Shown: positions 1 through 14,400 of the stretch, piece after piece
How the letters are laid out: each line of letters opens with the position of its first letter
How positions within the stretch are numbered: the stretch's first letter is position 1
NCBI RefSeq assembly: GCF_020085105.1
Contig: NC_058045.1
Coordinates: 8,384,333 to 8,448,332 of the forward strand
From: Siniperca chuatsi
Taxonomy: Eukaryota > Chordata > Actinopteri > Centrarchiformes > Sinipercidae
DNA: 64,000 nucleotides
Direction of reading: 5' to 3'
Made by a program: the position numbers and the translations under genes
The notes under the pieces: model-generated
What the model saw: the letters and a program-made list of their open reading frames with translations, nothing else
Database searches by the model: none
What the model was told of the DNA's origin: nothing

Positions 1-1352
1 ATGGCTCCCACTGGGTGGCAGCAGCAGTGCTTGACTGAAGTAAAAGAGACCACAGCATGGGATGACTTTCAAAGAAACCCATACATTTATTGTAAAGGTA
101 CTATAGGCTGACAATCAGTGATGGATGATGCTTCTTAATTATGAAAAGGGAACTCTAAGTTTTAGCCCAAAGTCACAGATTTTTGCTGTAAGATGAAAAT
201 CCCTCCTTCAGTCCATAAATCAAACAGAAATGACCAGAATCATAGTGACATGAAACAGTGTTTGCACTTAAAAACCTTAGACTTTAGAAGTCTTACTCAG
301 AAACTCAGAATGAGCAGCTGTTATGATTGACAGGATACTGCATATTACCTCACACCGTACTTTCACACATTATTTAGAAATGACAACATGACTGATATGA
401 CTCATGTTGTGAAAAGATAGAATCAGCGATATGGTACAAACCACTTCTCTGTAAAAATATATAAAAATACATGGACTGATGCTTTTTAAATATAACAATG
501 AAAACCGCAGTGTGTGACTCTGACTCTGGGATTTTCTTCCCATGTTCGCACATATGATGTAAATTCTCCTTGTTAATGTGATAGATGTACATCAGAGGGC
601 AGCTGCTGTTTGTGGGCTACGTATTCAGTGGTCACAGCCGCTCAGTCAGGGACCTTCAAAAGCAAATCTCCAGAACCAGGGGAGACTACAGATTAGGTCT
701 GAGCCTCCCTTCAGACTACATGTTCAGGTACTACTGCACCATACCCAGTGTGAATCTGATTTACTGGTAGAAACTCTGTATTCATCACTGTAATTCACTC
801 TCATTACTAACCAGTGAAATAGTGTGAATGTAAAGGAAATCATCTTAAAACAATTGTCAGTGATGGACATTTGTAACAACAAATAAACTAAATAAAATAC
901 TTTTTTCAAAGCACCGGTTAATTGTTTTACTAAAATACATTTTGGACATAAAGAATTTGATTTAATTAAGTTTACTATTTTGATTCTGATCATATTTTTC
1001 TGTCCCACCCTTACAGTGATACAGTGAATACCCCTGCAGCTGCACACAACTTACAAGATGCAACACTAAAAGGAGGAGATGACATAACACTGACTGCTTC
1101 AGTGGAAAAGGAAAAGGCCAATGAGAGGTACGTTACTGACTTAATATTTTATATAGATTCCTGCAAATTCCTGAAATGTAACTTGATGTATAAATCTTTA
1201 CCACCATTTTCACTCTGCCTGTTAATTAACACAATGTTAAAGATATCTGACTTTATTACCTGTCTAATGTCTTCTTCCTGAACAGACAAAACAATCAAGT
1301 TCCTGAGGTATCACACCAACGGCAGAGAGAGTCTTGTATCAAACCAAAATAG
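1..1352 (+). CDS. 3' end of an unidentified protein-coding gene
   Basis: Four exons can be joined in one frame: 1-97 (open from base 1, donor at 98), about 598-727, 1017-1127 and 1286-1352, ending in TAG. The last two introns have good GT-AG borders with pyrimidine-rich acceptors, and codon phase is kept across them (AG|T, then AG|A). The 598 acceptor is the weakest call: AG at 584 or 595 is also possible, and using 584 after the first exon would put a stop at the start of the next exon. The C-terminal part is hydrophilic and contains the segments GHSRSVRDLQKQISR and KGGDDITLTASVEKEKANER. I do not recognise the family. It does not resemble vezatin, which I recall as the neighbour of FGD6 in human. 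A poly(A) signal lies about 380 bases downstream, which supports a real gene end. Confidence 0.5.
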
Positions 1353-1732
1353 ACTGGACCAGTGACAGGATTATATCTGTATTGGTCCACTTGTAGTCAT
1401 TAAAAAAAAACCAAAGTCTCCAAACTGCATCAACTGTGGGTTAATACTTCACGCTAATGTGCAATCAAATTGCAAATGCCTCATTTGCTTACTATGCAAG
1501 TTGCACCACTGATCAGTCTAATCTGTAACTGAAATGCAAAATGTCTTTCAACTTTCGGCAGTAAGGAGTACATTGGAAACTCCTAGAGGCATCAGGGCTA
1601 CAGATCAATCATCAAACATAATCAGTGACTGCTGATGTTTCAATTCTCTCTGAATAATGGGCTTTATATAAACATCCATGGGAAATATCTGTATTAACTG
1701 TAATATTTTCTTCAGCAAGTATGAGCAGATTT

Positions 1733-1738
1733 AATAAA
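1733..1738 (+). terminator. Poly(A) signal of the unidentified upstream gene
   Basis: AATAAA followed about 15-20 bases later by a T-rich stretch (tgtgttttcttttt), the usual vertebrate cleavage context. It lies 381 bases after the TAG of the upstream gene and before the first fgd6 exon, so it probably ends that transcript. Confidence 0.55.
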
Positions 1739-2219
1739 AACACCAAACTATCCAGTATTGTGTTTTCTTTTTATCTCCCTTCCTTCTTGTTAGCCAGGCC
1801 TGTTTCCTGTAAGAATGACTGATTGATCACCCTGGTGACAAAGTAACAGCATGATTACAGCACCACCAGTAAATTGTGTTTTTTGAGTTTTACTTCCTCA
1901 ACTATATATCAGATATAGCTGACAAAGTATCAGCTGGCTCCCTCTGATATTTCTAGTTTCTTAGTCATACCAGTGGTGTTAATATTAGGAATGATGATGT
2001 TTGTGGAAAGATATGTGTGTGTGGCACTGGAAAATTCCTGTGTAATGTTGAGCAATCATAAAGTCTTAATGCAGTTAGGTAGGAATGTTGATCTGATGGG
2101 GAGTAGATTGTAGTTTACACAACAATCATCTGCCATCAAAGTGTTCAGGATTTTCACTTAAACACTTGAGACTCAGTTAATGTTACACTGAATTATACTT
2201 CACTGTTACCAACCTTTTG

Positions 2220-2486
2220 TTTTGAAGGACTGTGGCAGCTTGTGGCTCCTGAGGACCCCTAGTGGATTGGTTATGGAAACAAAAAGGAAGCTCACTGCGG
2301 CTTCAGTGAGATGATCTGTGCACCGCAGGATCACATGTGTTGCTCGGACAAAAGCGGAGGAAATGTCGATATTTGATCATTGACAGATAACTTCTATTGA
2401 ATCGACCTCATCCAGACACGAGATGGTCTGTTTCCACTGCACTAATTTATAAACGTTGACAAAACAGAAGCGAAGTGAGTGAAGCG
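2220..2486 (+). promoter_or_regulatory. fgd6: Probable fgd6 promoter and 5' UTR
   Basis: This sequence lies just upstream of the first fgd6 coding exon and is a little richer in G+C than the AT-rich DNA around it. I see no TATA box at a usual spacing. The transcription start cannot be fixed from sequence. Between the poly(A) signal at 1733 and this point I see no other gene. Confidence 0.35.
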
Positions 2487-5400
2487 ATGATGAACTCAGG
2501 TAAGTGACTGGAAACGCGTTACTTGTTGATTTTTTTTCTGGTCAAAGATTTGTTAGCGGCTGACCAAACAAATTACAAATCAGGTTATTTAATTACGATA
2601 GAACGATGTATTTATTTATTTCTTAGGGACAAATAAGCATTGTTACACAGGGAGAAGCAATGCAACAGATGTAGTGTATATACTGTAGAACGTCTAGCTG
2701 AAGCTATTTTGCAGCTCCCAGTCTCTGGTTATGCTTTTAAATGTATAGGCTAAAACAGCTAAACAAATAAATTAAATTTATTAGCAAATTAACAGATTCA
2801 AGATAAAAACAACAGAAAAGATAAATCAGACTGTGTGCAGGTTTTATATACGTGTGTGTATGCATTGTAAGTGACATGTATTATAGTATTTGGGTCATTT
2901 AACTTGTGTGTTATATACAGCATATCGCCCCCATTTCCCTGTCTGTCAGTCAGTGGTTGATTGTGCCCAGAATCTCCAAATGAAAATTTATTAGATTGGT
3001 TTTGTAGACTTGTAGAGTTGTTAAGTGTCAAACTGTGGCTTGCTGAATAAGGAAATGTGTGACTTGCTGAAAACAACATCCCTTCCTGTAAGGATGTCAG
3101 CAGAATGTTACTGTTTTGACCACCAAGTCCACCATATGACTTTAGTTAAGCCAGATGTACCAGTTTATGTGACTCTTTTTCCAGTCTTTGCGCCCCCCTC
3201 CTCCATTTCTCTCCCATCTGCTCCTCCTCCTCTGCCTGTTGACATGGGCCATTAGCTGGATTACTGTGCTGTTGTGTGGAGTGGCAAATAAACACCATGT
3301 GATATTTGAACCCACCAGAGAGGGGGGTTAGCACTTTGCAGCACTAAGCTGTCACTAGGTTAGGATCAGTGCTACAGAGTTAAAGAGTGAACTCTCAACA
3401 TCTGTCAGACTACTGAAAATGCACCAAAATACCATCTAGATATTCAGAGTATGCTTTTTTCATTGCGTCAGATTAGATCCATAATCTTTTTGCTGTGGTT
3501 TAGATTTCTAGCCTGTATAAGAGTCTCTGATTCAGATGAGATAACTTTACACAAAATCTGCACATCTTTTGTTTTTCTCTCCTCAGGCATGCACAAGCCA
3601 CCTGTGGCCCCAAAGCCAAAGCTGGCCCAGCCCCAGAGGCCAGGGCTGTCTCCCTCAACCCCCAGAAGAGACGGCCTCTCGCTCTCGTCTCCTGGCACAC
3701 CGAGGAGGCTTAAACCAGTACTGGCCCCCAAACCCTGCCTCTCCAAAGTCACCACTGCGGTGGAATCCAAACCACTCGCTTCAAAGAGCCTGCACCAAAC
3801 ATCTGTAACAGAATCCCCACGGACCGAAGGCCTTCTTAACTCCCAAAATGGAATACAGCAAGAGAACAAAAAGCCAGACTGGGATTATATTATTCCTATT
3901 TGTCTGTGTAGCCATGAAAACTGCATGTGCATCAGGAACACATCAGCAAACAAAGAGAAAATGGAGAAATACTTGAAAACATTGCATAAGGGTAAAACTG
4001 AAGAAAACAGAAAGTTTCTCCCTACATCTCGAGGTACTGTGGATAACAGCGGAGAGAAAAAAGACAATAAACCTCTTCAAGAGACATTTACTTTAGACAA
4101 AAACCTCAACACAGACATCGGTACTGGGACTGTTAGGCCATCCCTTCCTCACAGAACATGGAGTGATGAGGCAAATGGTAACGTAATACTTCAGAGTGCA
4201 CCTGGGCGAGGACCAGAGGAAGATGCTCTTGGCTCAGAGCAAATATCTTGTGCGCCCCAACCCAAACCAGTCTCAGCAGCCCCTAGGAAACCCATCCCTG
4301 TCCCTGTCCCTGTACCACGGAAACCCAGGATGGCTGTGCTGGACCGTCAGGAAAAGGTGGAGGAGGAGAGGGAAGAGATTATAAGCCCGGAAGGGAGGGA
4401 AATGAACGTCAAAGAGGTGAAGGTGTCATCAGAGGGGAAGGGAAGTTCATCGCCGCCTGTCAGTATACCTGTTCCAATTTGTCTGTCTGCGAGAAAAGCC
4501 TGCACTGGGCCAGCCCCTCCGCCCAGGAAAAAGCCTTTCCTGTCTGCACCTGACAAAGCACCAACCTCTGCTCCTCGGACACTCCCAAAGGATGTGGAGG
4601 AGGAAGACCTGGGTTGGGACAGCAGCAGCCATGAGATGGAGGTGTCGGTTGACAAGGAGGATGGAGAGGTGGAGAAGGAGAAGGAAGGAACGCATGATCA
4701 GGAAGCAGTCTACACTTCTAGCAGTTCGCTCAATCAGCCGGAGCTCAGCCAGCCTCCTGCCATCACTGTGGCAGCAGAGGATGGGGTGGTCAAGGTAGCT
4801 CCGAAGAAGCCCCAGAGACACAGCAGCCCGATGGCATGGATGCAGAAGAAGGAATTCTCTGAAGAGAAAGAAGAGAGGAAATTGGGAGATAATGAGCAAA
4901 GAAAGACCCTTCCTAAACAAGATTGTGTTTTGAAGGAGAGAGTAAAGAGGGAGCTGCCTTTGCCTCCAGACAATAAAACAAGCAGAAACCTCTTAACAGC
5001 TGGAACCCTCAAGCATTCTCGGTCCAGCCGGAGTAAACAGAAAGCCAAGTCGTTCTCTGGTGCTGACCTAATTCGCTCTGAGGGACAGAAGAGGAACTCT
5101 TTCCGGAAACTGCTGGACCTGAAGCTCTCAGTGAAGATGCTTCCCAAGCTGATAGTAAAAGGAGACCAGAGCCCAGACTGCGCTGCGAATAATAATGAAC
5201 AAAGTGTGGACAGGGAACAAGACGGATGTCAGAACCTCCACGAGTATCTCAAGGCTGAACGTAAATTCTCCTGCCCGCTGATTGGAGTAGAGCAAAGTGT
5301 GGACGGAGATGAGTTTTCTGCTGGAACAGAACAATCTTTTTACTATGAAAACATACCTCACTATGAGGAGATACCAGACTACATGAATGTCCATGTTGGA

Positions 5401-8368
5401 AGGTCAGTGACTTCAGTACCTCAGGCCTCCTTCCCGCAGCCTACAGCCTGGCAGAGCTCAATGTATAATGATGAGGATATTTATGAGGAGCAGGAGCCAT
5501 ATATGTCCTATGAGAGTAACACTGGACACCAAAAATGTCAGACACCAACAGAAGATAAGAGGTAGATTATGATGGCTTTCATTTCTGTCTCTGTGTCTTG
5601 TTTCTCTCAATACCTCACATCCTGATCTTACCTATGAATGTATTGTACATTAGGTGATTGCCCTTGTTTTCTGAAAGGAGGGCAGGAAAACACCTCAGTT
5701 TTCTTAAAACCATTCATCTGTAAAATATCTAGTTAATTACACAGAGCGACTGTATCATTTGTAAAAAGGGGAGATCACAGAGAAGAAGCACGTCACACCG
5801 TGTCTTTTGTTGCAGATTCCTGTCGGGGGAGTTTGACAAGTGTGGCAGGCGTGCTTGCACAGTTGATGGATTGTAGGTTGACATCATAATTAAGATTGCA
5901 CATAAAATATGTTAAGTATATACTTCATACCATAAGTTATTATCAGAGGAAACACTAACACTAGACAACCTTTGGCCTAGAAGTCAAGTGTGTGTGCATT
6001 TAGTTCAAAAGGCCTTCTGTGTGTCATGGTGTTTGCCACCAGTGCATTGCAGCTTAGCAGTTTTTTTTTAATTTGAGGCTAAGAGGGCACTTAAACGTCA
6101 AGTGTTTCAATTCTTAAAGTGTCATCCAAAATCTAGCCACGCTGTTTTATATGCTCAGGTTTTGAGATGTCTGTTGCTGAGCTTTGTGCCTACACTCAAA
6201 CACAGTGGAGGTGATAGAATTCCATTTGTGCTGCTCAAAGCCTTGAAAAAGTATTCTTAGAAAACAGTGTGTCTTTCCAGACACCATGTTTTTGGTACTC
6301 TGAATAATCCACAGAACCCGCTAACAGTTTTAATTGAAAGTCAAAGAAACAGTTTTTATAAAACAGTGAGGTTTGTGAATAAAGCAGAATAACAGTCAAG
6401 TCAGACAATAACAGACAGAGACATTGGTTCTGGACACTACTGTTCCTTTCTTATTTACATTTTTAAATACTCAAAATCTGGGATAAAAAAAAAACTCAGG
6501 AAAGTGAGAAAATATGTTTTTGGGGGAACCAACCCCCAAGGTTTGGCTAGAACAGCCAGCTTGGTGCTTAATTAGTTCAATTTAACTTTTAGTATGTTTA
6601 TATTCTTGGTTGTAATGTTTGGAACTATCCTTTTATGCAAAGAACTCATATGTTGTGTTATGAATGACCAGTAAGCAGTCAGTTGGAAAAATAAGATTAC
6701 AGTTTGTGTAACTGTACACACGGCCTCGCACAGCTTAGTGTGTCAGCCCTCTTTAGATCAAACTATGCAACAATCACATGTTAAAAGCATGTTGAGCAGC
6801 TCCCAAACGGAGACCAGTCACAGTTAAATGCAGCAGCTATTGTAAACATGCCACAGTGTGTAAGACACACAGACTCTGGCTTTTTGGGTTTGCCGCTTGC
6901 CTTGGCCTAATTCTTTTTCTGTGGTTTTGTTCAGGGAGGTGCCGTTGTTTCACATGTAGTTCTCCCTCAGGGAATTATGGCATTTTAGATATGTAGTTTG
7001 TCTTTGTTGCAGTTCCCTTTTGGCTGTTTACATGCAGTCAGTGTAGAGCTGCATGGTGAGATTAGTGTGTGATGATTAGTGGTTTGTGTCTGGTTTGGTC
7101 GTTCTTCTGTTTCTGTTGGACATGGCAGCATTTAGCTAAACTACTGCTCTGTGACCTGAGGCAGTCAACTGGACCCAAGGCTAGTGTGGGGACAGTGTTG
7201 ATGATTATCATTAAATATTTCTTTCCGGTTGTTTCAAGTGCTCTTTCCTGTGTGTTCTTTTTTTATGACTCCCACTTGATCAGAGCAGGAAATGTTCGAA
7301 TACTGCTGGACAGTTTTTCTTTCAAAAAGACACTCTCTTTCAGATTATGTGCTAACACACGTGTTTTATTTCAAACCTCATCTCTTTCCCCTCTTCTATA
7401 AATAACATAATCACTTTTTTGTACTTTTTATAGTAATCATGTGGCATGTGGATGACTAAAGGTGTGTCATCGAGTGTTGCATTCACAGTGTTTTTAAAAA
7501 AAATAAAAAATGCCTACAGCTGCTTTTGTGTGTCCAAAACACCTGTACAGTGTGTTCAAGCTCTGGCATCTGCCTCTATTGTCCTCTGACCCTAACATCC
7601 TGCCCTTTTGACAGAAGCTCTGTTGATGAGGAGGTGGCACCCCTGGATGATGGCCCCTCGGATGAAGACATCTTGGCCAACACCTCAGATGAGGAGGAGG
7701 AGGACGATAACAGCTCCATCTCAAGTAGAGGAGACCCTGAGCAGCCAGAGGAGAATATGGTGAGAAGCAGACACTGTTAGACTTTAGTCCTTGGAAGTGC
7801 TCAGAAATAGGTCCTGGAATCATCTTACAGGGTTTGTTCTTTGCAAGGTTTCAGAGATAACGTTTTGTTTTGGGTCATATGGGGAAGAACTTTTCTTCCT
7901 TTTTTCTACCTGATTATATTATGATGCACAGCATGTATCTGCTATGAGTAGTTTTGTTGTGAACCTTGTTTGAGCAAACATGACCTACACAATGATTTAT
8001 TATAGCGCATTGTTATTCTAAGTCTGTGTTTTTACACCTTTGTTAGACACAGAGTGGACAGAAGAAGAGTAAGATTCACCACATCGCCACAGAAATTATG
8101 AGCTCTGAGAGTGTGTAAGAGTCTTAAGTTGTTTTTCTTCTTCAAATTATGAAAAAAAGCATATTTTATCACTTACTTCCAGGGGTGTTCAGCCATGGAC
8201 ATAGTTTTGGTTTTATTTACTCATGTTTTGAGAGATCTGTCTCTCAGATTTCTGCCTCCACCCCAGTGGGTCGTCCATTAATCAGAAGGTCAGCGGTTCG
8301 ATCCCGGCTTCCCCCAGCCCACATGTTGAAGTGTCCTCGGGCAAGATACTGAACCTTTGGTGTGTGAA

Positions 8369-8406
<38 letters not shown>

Positions 8407-11400
8407 ATTAGTTTCTTTGGACTGACAGTTGGCACCTGCCATCAGTGTATGAATGTGTGTGAATGGGGTAAACGTGATACGCAGTGTGAAGCGCTTTGAG
8501 TGGTCAGAAGACGCTATACAAATACAGTCCATTTACATTTGAGGTGAAAGGAATGTCATTTGTGGTGCTCACAACATTGAAAAGTAACATTTAAAAATTC
8601 AACAGCAGCATCTCATTCTAGAAACGGTGTTCCCATTACTCTGGATGTGGATTATGTAAACAATTCCATTCAACCTCATTGTATTAGCTGAAGACAGATC
8701 TAAAACAAATAAAACCAAAATTATCAGCATGGCTACAATTGTTTTTTGGCACCTGGGGTGAAGTGGTTCTTTACTTACTCTAACTATACTAACCTCTTTA
8801 ACTTTTCTAATGCTTTGTTTTCCTAGGTTTGTTGATGTCCTGAAGTTGCTTCATGTTGTAAGTACCCCCTCATGTCACCCTTTGCTTCACACAAAAACAA
8901 GCTCCATGTTTACTGTGATAAGAGCAGAAGTTGGTGTTATTCTGTGTATGTTTTATCTAGTGCTAGTTTACTGTCTGAGCCCACATTCTCCATATGTATT
9001 TGATTATGCTAGCCACTGGGGCACACCATGTGCAGGACAAGACTGTGTGGCGACCCATCTCCCCCCAGTCTCGCCTGCACGACTCACATTCCTCACGGTT
9101 TTCCTCATTCCTTTCATTAGTAGTGTGATCTGACTGTAACGCTACACGTGTATGGACTTAAATGGAGTCCTGTTGTCTCCTCGTGGTGTTTTGAGAAATT
9201 CAATCTATAACAGATTGAAGCCACCAAAATGATATGATGATGTGGTTTCTTTGCTGTAATTCCCTCAAAGTATGTTTGAGAAACAACGTCAGAAAACACA
9301 CCTTAGCATAACAGAAGTGTTTTTATGTATTATCAGTCCGGTGTAACTCTAACCGACTTTTAATCGTCATATTATAATCTTAAAACTATCTACTTTGGTT
9401 TCACTGTATTTGATATGAAATGTACAGCAAATTAATATATGAAGGAGCACAATCCCATGTAAAAGTTATGAACATCTTGGCTGTCTCCGACAAAAAAGCA
9501 AAGACAGGTCACGAAAGAACTACTATTATTTTGATCACAACTACAAGCCTCAATGGTGGGTCATGTTGGTTTGAAGAAGAGTTTAAAAAATGGGACTAAT
9601 GACAATATACTGAATATCAAACACAGGAAAGCTTCAATCGGAACAGGGGTCACACGTTGAAAGTAACCAACAGGGATATAATTGGACATATATAATACAT
9701 AGGAAATAGATAAAGATTACTGTTGAAGGTGAGGGTATGCTCAAAAAGAACTAGTTCATATGATGTGTTGTCTGACCACCTATGAAGACAAGTGTTTATA
9801 ATTGTTCCGAAACGGCCAAACTTGAAGGCAGGACAAAGATGTCCGTCATAGAGAGGGCAGAGACGCAATAATTGCTTAAATACGGAGATAACAGCAAACA
9901 CTTTTCTTTTCTGGAAGGCGTTCATATTGTTGCACTCGGTACACACGAAAACTGCCAGAAATAGAAATAGCGAGCTTGAGAAGAAGAACTCTGCTTTCTC
10001 ACCTCCTCACACCTGGCTAATCACTGCGTGAAGTGGGCGTGCTTGTCAGATTTCCGGCTTTGGAAACTTAAAGGTGCCCCGTGGAGTTCTCTTGTAAACA
10101 GCAATAGTTATGCTTACATTAATTGTTACTCACCAAAACTCACTGTGTGTATCATTGCGGTCTAACAAACATGTTCCTCATAAAACAATTACATAGCCAT
10201 TGGCACGAATGTGTATCGCATCACCCGTGTGCATCCTGGTGCACAAGATGAACACAACGGGGACCCACTCGTAAAAAAACTGCTCCATAGTGCTACTAGA
10301 AGTCAAAAACGTCACAGGCTACCTTTAAGTAAGAGTTGGTATGCTCCAGCCGGAGTGCTTGTCAGATGGTTGAACAATGTCTGAAACCCCCTCCCCCCAC
10401 ACCTCTCCAATGTTGGAATTGGGGGGGCTGCATCCGACAATTTCTGTAACTTTCCGAAACCAACAATCCGACATTCACGCCCACATCACGCAGCGATTAG
10501 CCAGGTGTGCAATGTTCATAGGTTCTTTCTGGTACTTTTTGTGTGTACAACACTATAAATGCCAGGTAAGATTGCCCTAGTGTTTGCCATTAACCCCATA
10601 TTTAAATGATATCGTGTCTCCCCCCTCTCTATGAGAGCAGGCTTTTCACTCCACCTTCAAGCGTGACCGTTAGGAACAACTATCAGACATAGTCGTATAA
10701 ACTAGTTCTTTTCAAGCGTACCCTCACCTTTACAGACAATTTTGGTGTCAGAAATGTCTGGGGGGATGTCATTCGATCATCCAACGAGCTCTTTGGTTGG
10801 AGCATACTGACACCTTAACTGTCATGGAGTCCTATGTGAACCTGTGTTTGCAGTGCTGATTGAAGCTCAAATCCTTTACTTGAAAGTTAATTCTTTTTTT
10901 CATAAACTGTTATTTTTCTGCTTTTTTATTTTCACCAAAAAAGATGAGTATGGTCATATGAGCAGATGTTTGAAGAGACAAAGGTCATGAAACAAGATTA
11001 TAGTAGGACTGAGTCATAAACAATGACTCCTCATTGTAGAGCAGAGACAGGAAGTGCCTGGGTCTCTGTAGACTGTAGAGGAATGGAGTCCATTAATGAG
11101 GAACAGTCATACCAAGTTCAAAAGAATGTTGAGGTGACTTAGTATTTGTTTTTTCTCCATCTCAACCAGGCACTCGGCTAACTATTTTACCAAATGATGG
11201 ATGATAACATAACATGCCAGTTGTGTGTTTTTATCTGAGTTACCAGTTCAGCCATATTTCTAGCAATGCTTGTGTTATGCTCTGTGTACTTTTTCTGTCA
11301 GGTGAAAACCTATTGTCTCCTAAATGTCAACTTCCCAGCAACAGAGAAATAAAACATCAGTTTTAGCTCGATGAAAATGAGTTGTTTTGTCTATCTGATC

Positions 11401-14400
11401 AGCTTTCAAAGGGCTTCATAAACCGTAGAGTTAAAATAATATTCTCAACCCATACAATAGTATGTTATCTTTAAGACATGAACACATGAAAATCAACCAA
11501 ACTGAAGTCTACAGCTTCTTGTGAGCCCTGTTGCTAATTGTGCCCTCTTCACTCTGGGTGGTAAAATGGCATTACTAACAAATATCTACTTACTCCTGAT
11601 TCAGTTATGCCTTCAGTGTTATCTTTTCTTATCTCATGAAACATCCATATTTTTTTTAATTCCCTACCAAATTCTCTTCCATATGACACTCCTCTTTAAC
11701 TGCCAGCTGTTAGTAGGAAGAGGTTACACATGTTAACCACAGGAGCTCTTTACTGGTTGTCTGTAAGTTTTATTTGCCATGTGTCCAACCACAGACAAAA
11801 CTCCACATCATCAGAAAGAGTAGCAGAAGCAGCACCCTCAGGCTCTCTGCTCTGCTTTTGTGGTCCTGATTAACTGTATCCTGGGAATTTAAGTTTATGC
11901 ATCAGCAGTATTTCTCTTTCTTTAGAACCAGTTCAACAAAAAGCTGTTTAGCATATATGTATTTGAAACACTGGGTTTTCCTTGTGTGCCCGAGTTCCTC
12001 TTTCTGACTCTTTATCTGCCTTACTATCTGACCTACAGGACTTCCGTGATGCGGTGTCCAAAGTGTCTCGTCAGAGTGGGAAACCTGTGATTGAGGAGCG
12101 GCTTCTCAACCAGATCCTGTACTACCTTCCACAGCTCTACGAACTCAACCAAGACCTGCTCAGAGAGCTGAAGCAGAGAGTGGCCAAATGGTACAAAATC
12201 ATAAAAAAGTTACATTTACAAGTTTAAATTTGTGTGTGTGATCACTGTTACTGACTCAAAGAGCAATTATACACCTTTACTATATGGCCAAATGTATGTA
12301 GGAACAATATTTATGCTTACTTTTGGTCTGGGGCTGCTTTCAATGGATTGGCTAGATGCCTTAGTTGCATGAAAGAGAAATCTTAATGTCACAGCATACA
12401 TATATAGATATTTCAGACAACAGAGTGCTTCCAACCCTGTGGCAACCGTAAGGCGCTTTCCTGCTCCACCATGACAAGTCGAGATCCATTAAAAGAAATG
12501 GTTTTTCGAGTTTGGAGTGGAAGAACATGACTGCATGGAACCCTGACCTCAACCCCATCCAACACTTTTAGGATGAACTGGACCAAAAGCTGTGAGCCAG
12601 GCCTTATCGCTCAGCATTAGTGGCCAACTTCAACTTATTCCTTTTTATAAGAGAACCGGTGGCCTGCTTATTGCCCACAGCCCAGAGTCACTGGAAAAGC
12701 TACTAAATCTCACCACTGCCACCAGCCCGTAACCCTATTTTCTTGATGGGATGCGTTCTCCTGACTACTTTGTTGCACTTGTTACACCCGTTACTGTTAG
12801 ACTCGCTACTGTAAAACAATAGGCAGATAGGAACTCTAAGGCAAGGGAACATGAATAAGCAGCTTAAATGTTACACATAAATAATATTAGTTAAACGCTG
12901 TAAATGAAATAACTATTGGAGTAGTAATAATAAAAAACCTTAATTATGAAACAGTCCAAAATAATAATGTAGAATTATTCCTACTGAAATATACAATTTA
13001 GCATTATTGTACCGCTTAGGTACACATACATTCTCAGTGAGGTGTCACAATGTCTAGTTTATCTCATTCTACTTTATTCTGTGTACAGGGATGAGAACGC
13101 TCAGCTAGCAGACATTTTCCTGAAGAAAGGGCCCTATCTGAAGATGTACTCCACATACATCCGCGAGTTTGACAAGAATGTGACTCTACTGGAAGAGCAG
13201 AGTAAGAAGAATCCAGCATTCAGCGCAGTGGTACGGGAATTTGAGGTAACTTGCTTGACCTGTTTTCTCTCTCTGAGGGGGTGTGTCTTTTGGGTCTATC
13301 AGGTTTCATTGTTTATGCATGTGAAGAGGATGTGTTTGTGAGTTTGTTCCCGAAAATTGTGTCATTTGTAATATGTGTCATTTTTTTTGTCCCAAGGCCA
13401 GTCCACGCTGTGCCAACTTGGCTCTGAAGCATTACCTCCTGAAGCCTGTTCAGAGGATTCCACAGTATCAGCTGTTGCTCACAGGTACATCTGCATAAGA
13501 ATCATTTTCACAGCGTTCATATTCAGTTTCATTTCTTGACACATTATCTGTAAGTCAAAGTCGAGCTTTATTTCATTCCAAAATCACTTCATCATTGTAG
13601 ATATGGGCTCCTAACCCTTGCATGTTTGACCAAGCTGAGAGGTGACTTATTATAGGCATCATGCTGCCCTCTGGTGATCAGAAAAACTAAAATAGTTTGG
13701 AATTTCTGTCTTGCCTCTTCAATCCTCATATAATAAGATTTTTGAATTGCAGTCCAAATCAGATTTGGTGACATAACACAAGCTTTAACATGACTGAACT
13801 TAGTGTTTTTATGAGTCTGATGGATCAGGGTCGATCCTTTAGTACGAAAATGTGAAGAATGTTCCTCGCGTCACTCTTGTGTAATTGTATTATGTAAGCA
13901 CCTGCAGACTGTTTTATCCAGGATTTTAATTTCAGATTACGTTCCAGGAATTTACTGCACACAATTTAGCATTTGTAACTCAGTATACAAAGTAGTAGAC
14001 ACTTAAAATGTAGACTCTTAAATGTCTGTAACTGCGTTTCAGACTATCTAAAAAACCTGGCTGAAGACTCAGGCGATTACAAGGACACACAAGGTAAACC
14101 AACAGCCTTTTACATCTGTATACTGTAAACTCACCTGATGGTGTCAAATGAATGGAAACATTCTCTGTCATGTATGTGATTTACATTTTTATCCACACAG
14201 CTGCCCTTGCAATTGTTAAAGAGGTGGCCAATCATGCCAACGACATCATGAAACAAGGGGTGAGAGCAACAAGAAATCAGGCATTTTCTATTAACATGTT
14301 AAATGCTCCATAAAGGTTGCTGATGTACACTTTGTTTTTCCTCTCAGGATAACTTCCAGAAGCTGATCCAGGTGCAGTGCAGTCTGAACGGCCACCATGA

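Noticed and set aside
3451..3586. In-frame ATG at 3451 as the fgd6 start
   Set aside because: This stretch is intron: a strong acceptor lies at 3585-3586 and the phase fits the ATG exon at 2487, which gives a start followed by KPPVAPKPK as in human FGD6.
7069..7401. A 110-codon open frame in fgd6 intron 2
   Set aside because: Hydrophobic composition from T-rich intron DNA, with no splice sites in phase and no family resemblance.
8264..8320. A tRNA gene
   Set aside because: Only a B box-like stretch is present. There is no full cloverleaf or matching A box, so it is treated as part of a SINE-like repeat.
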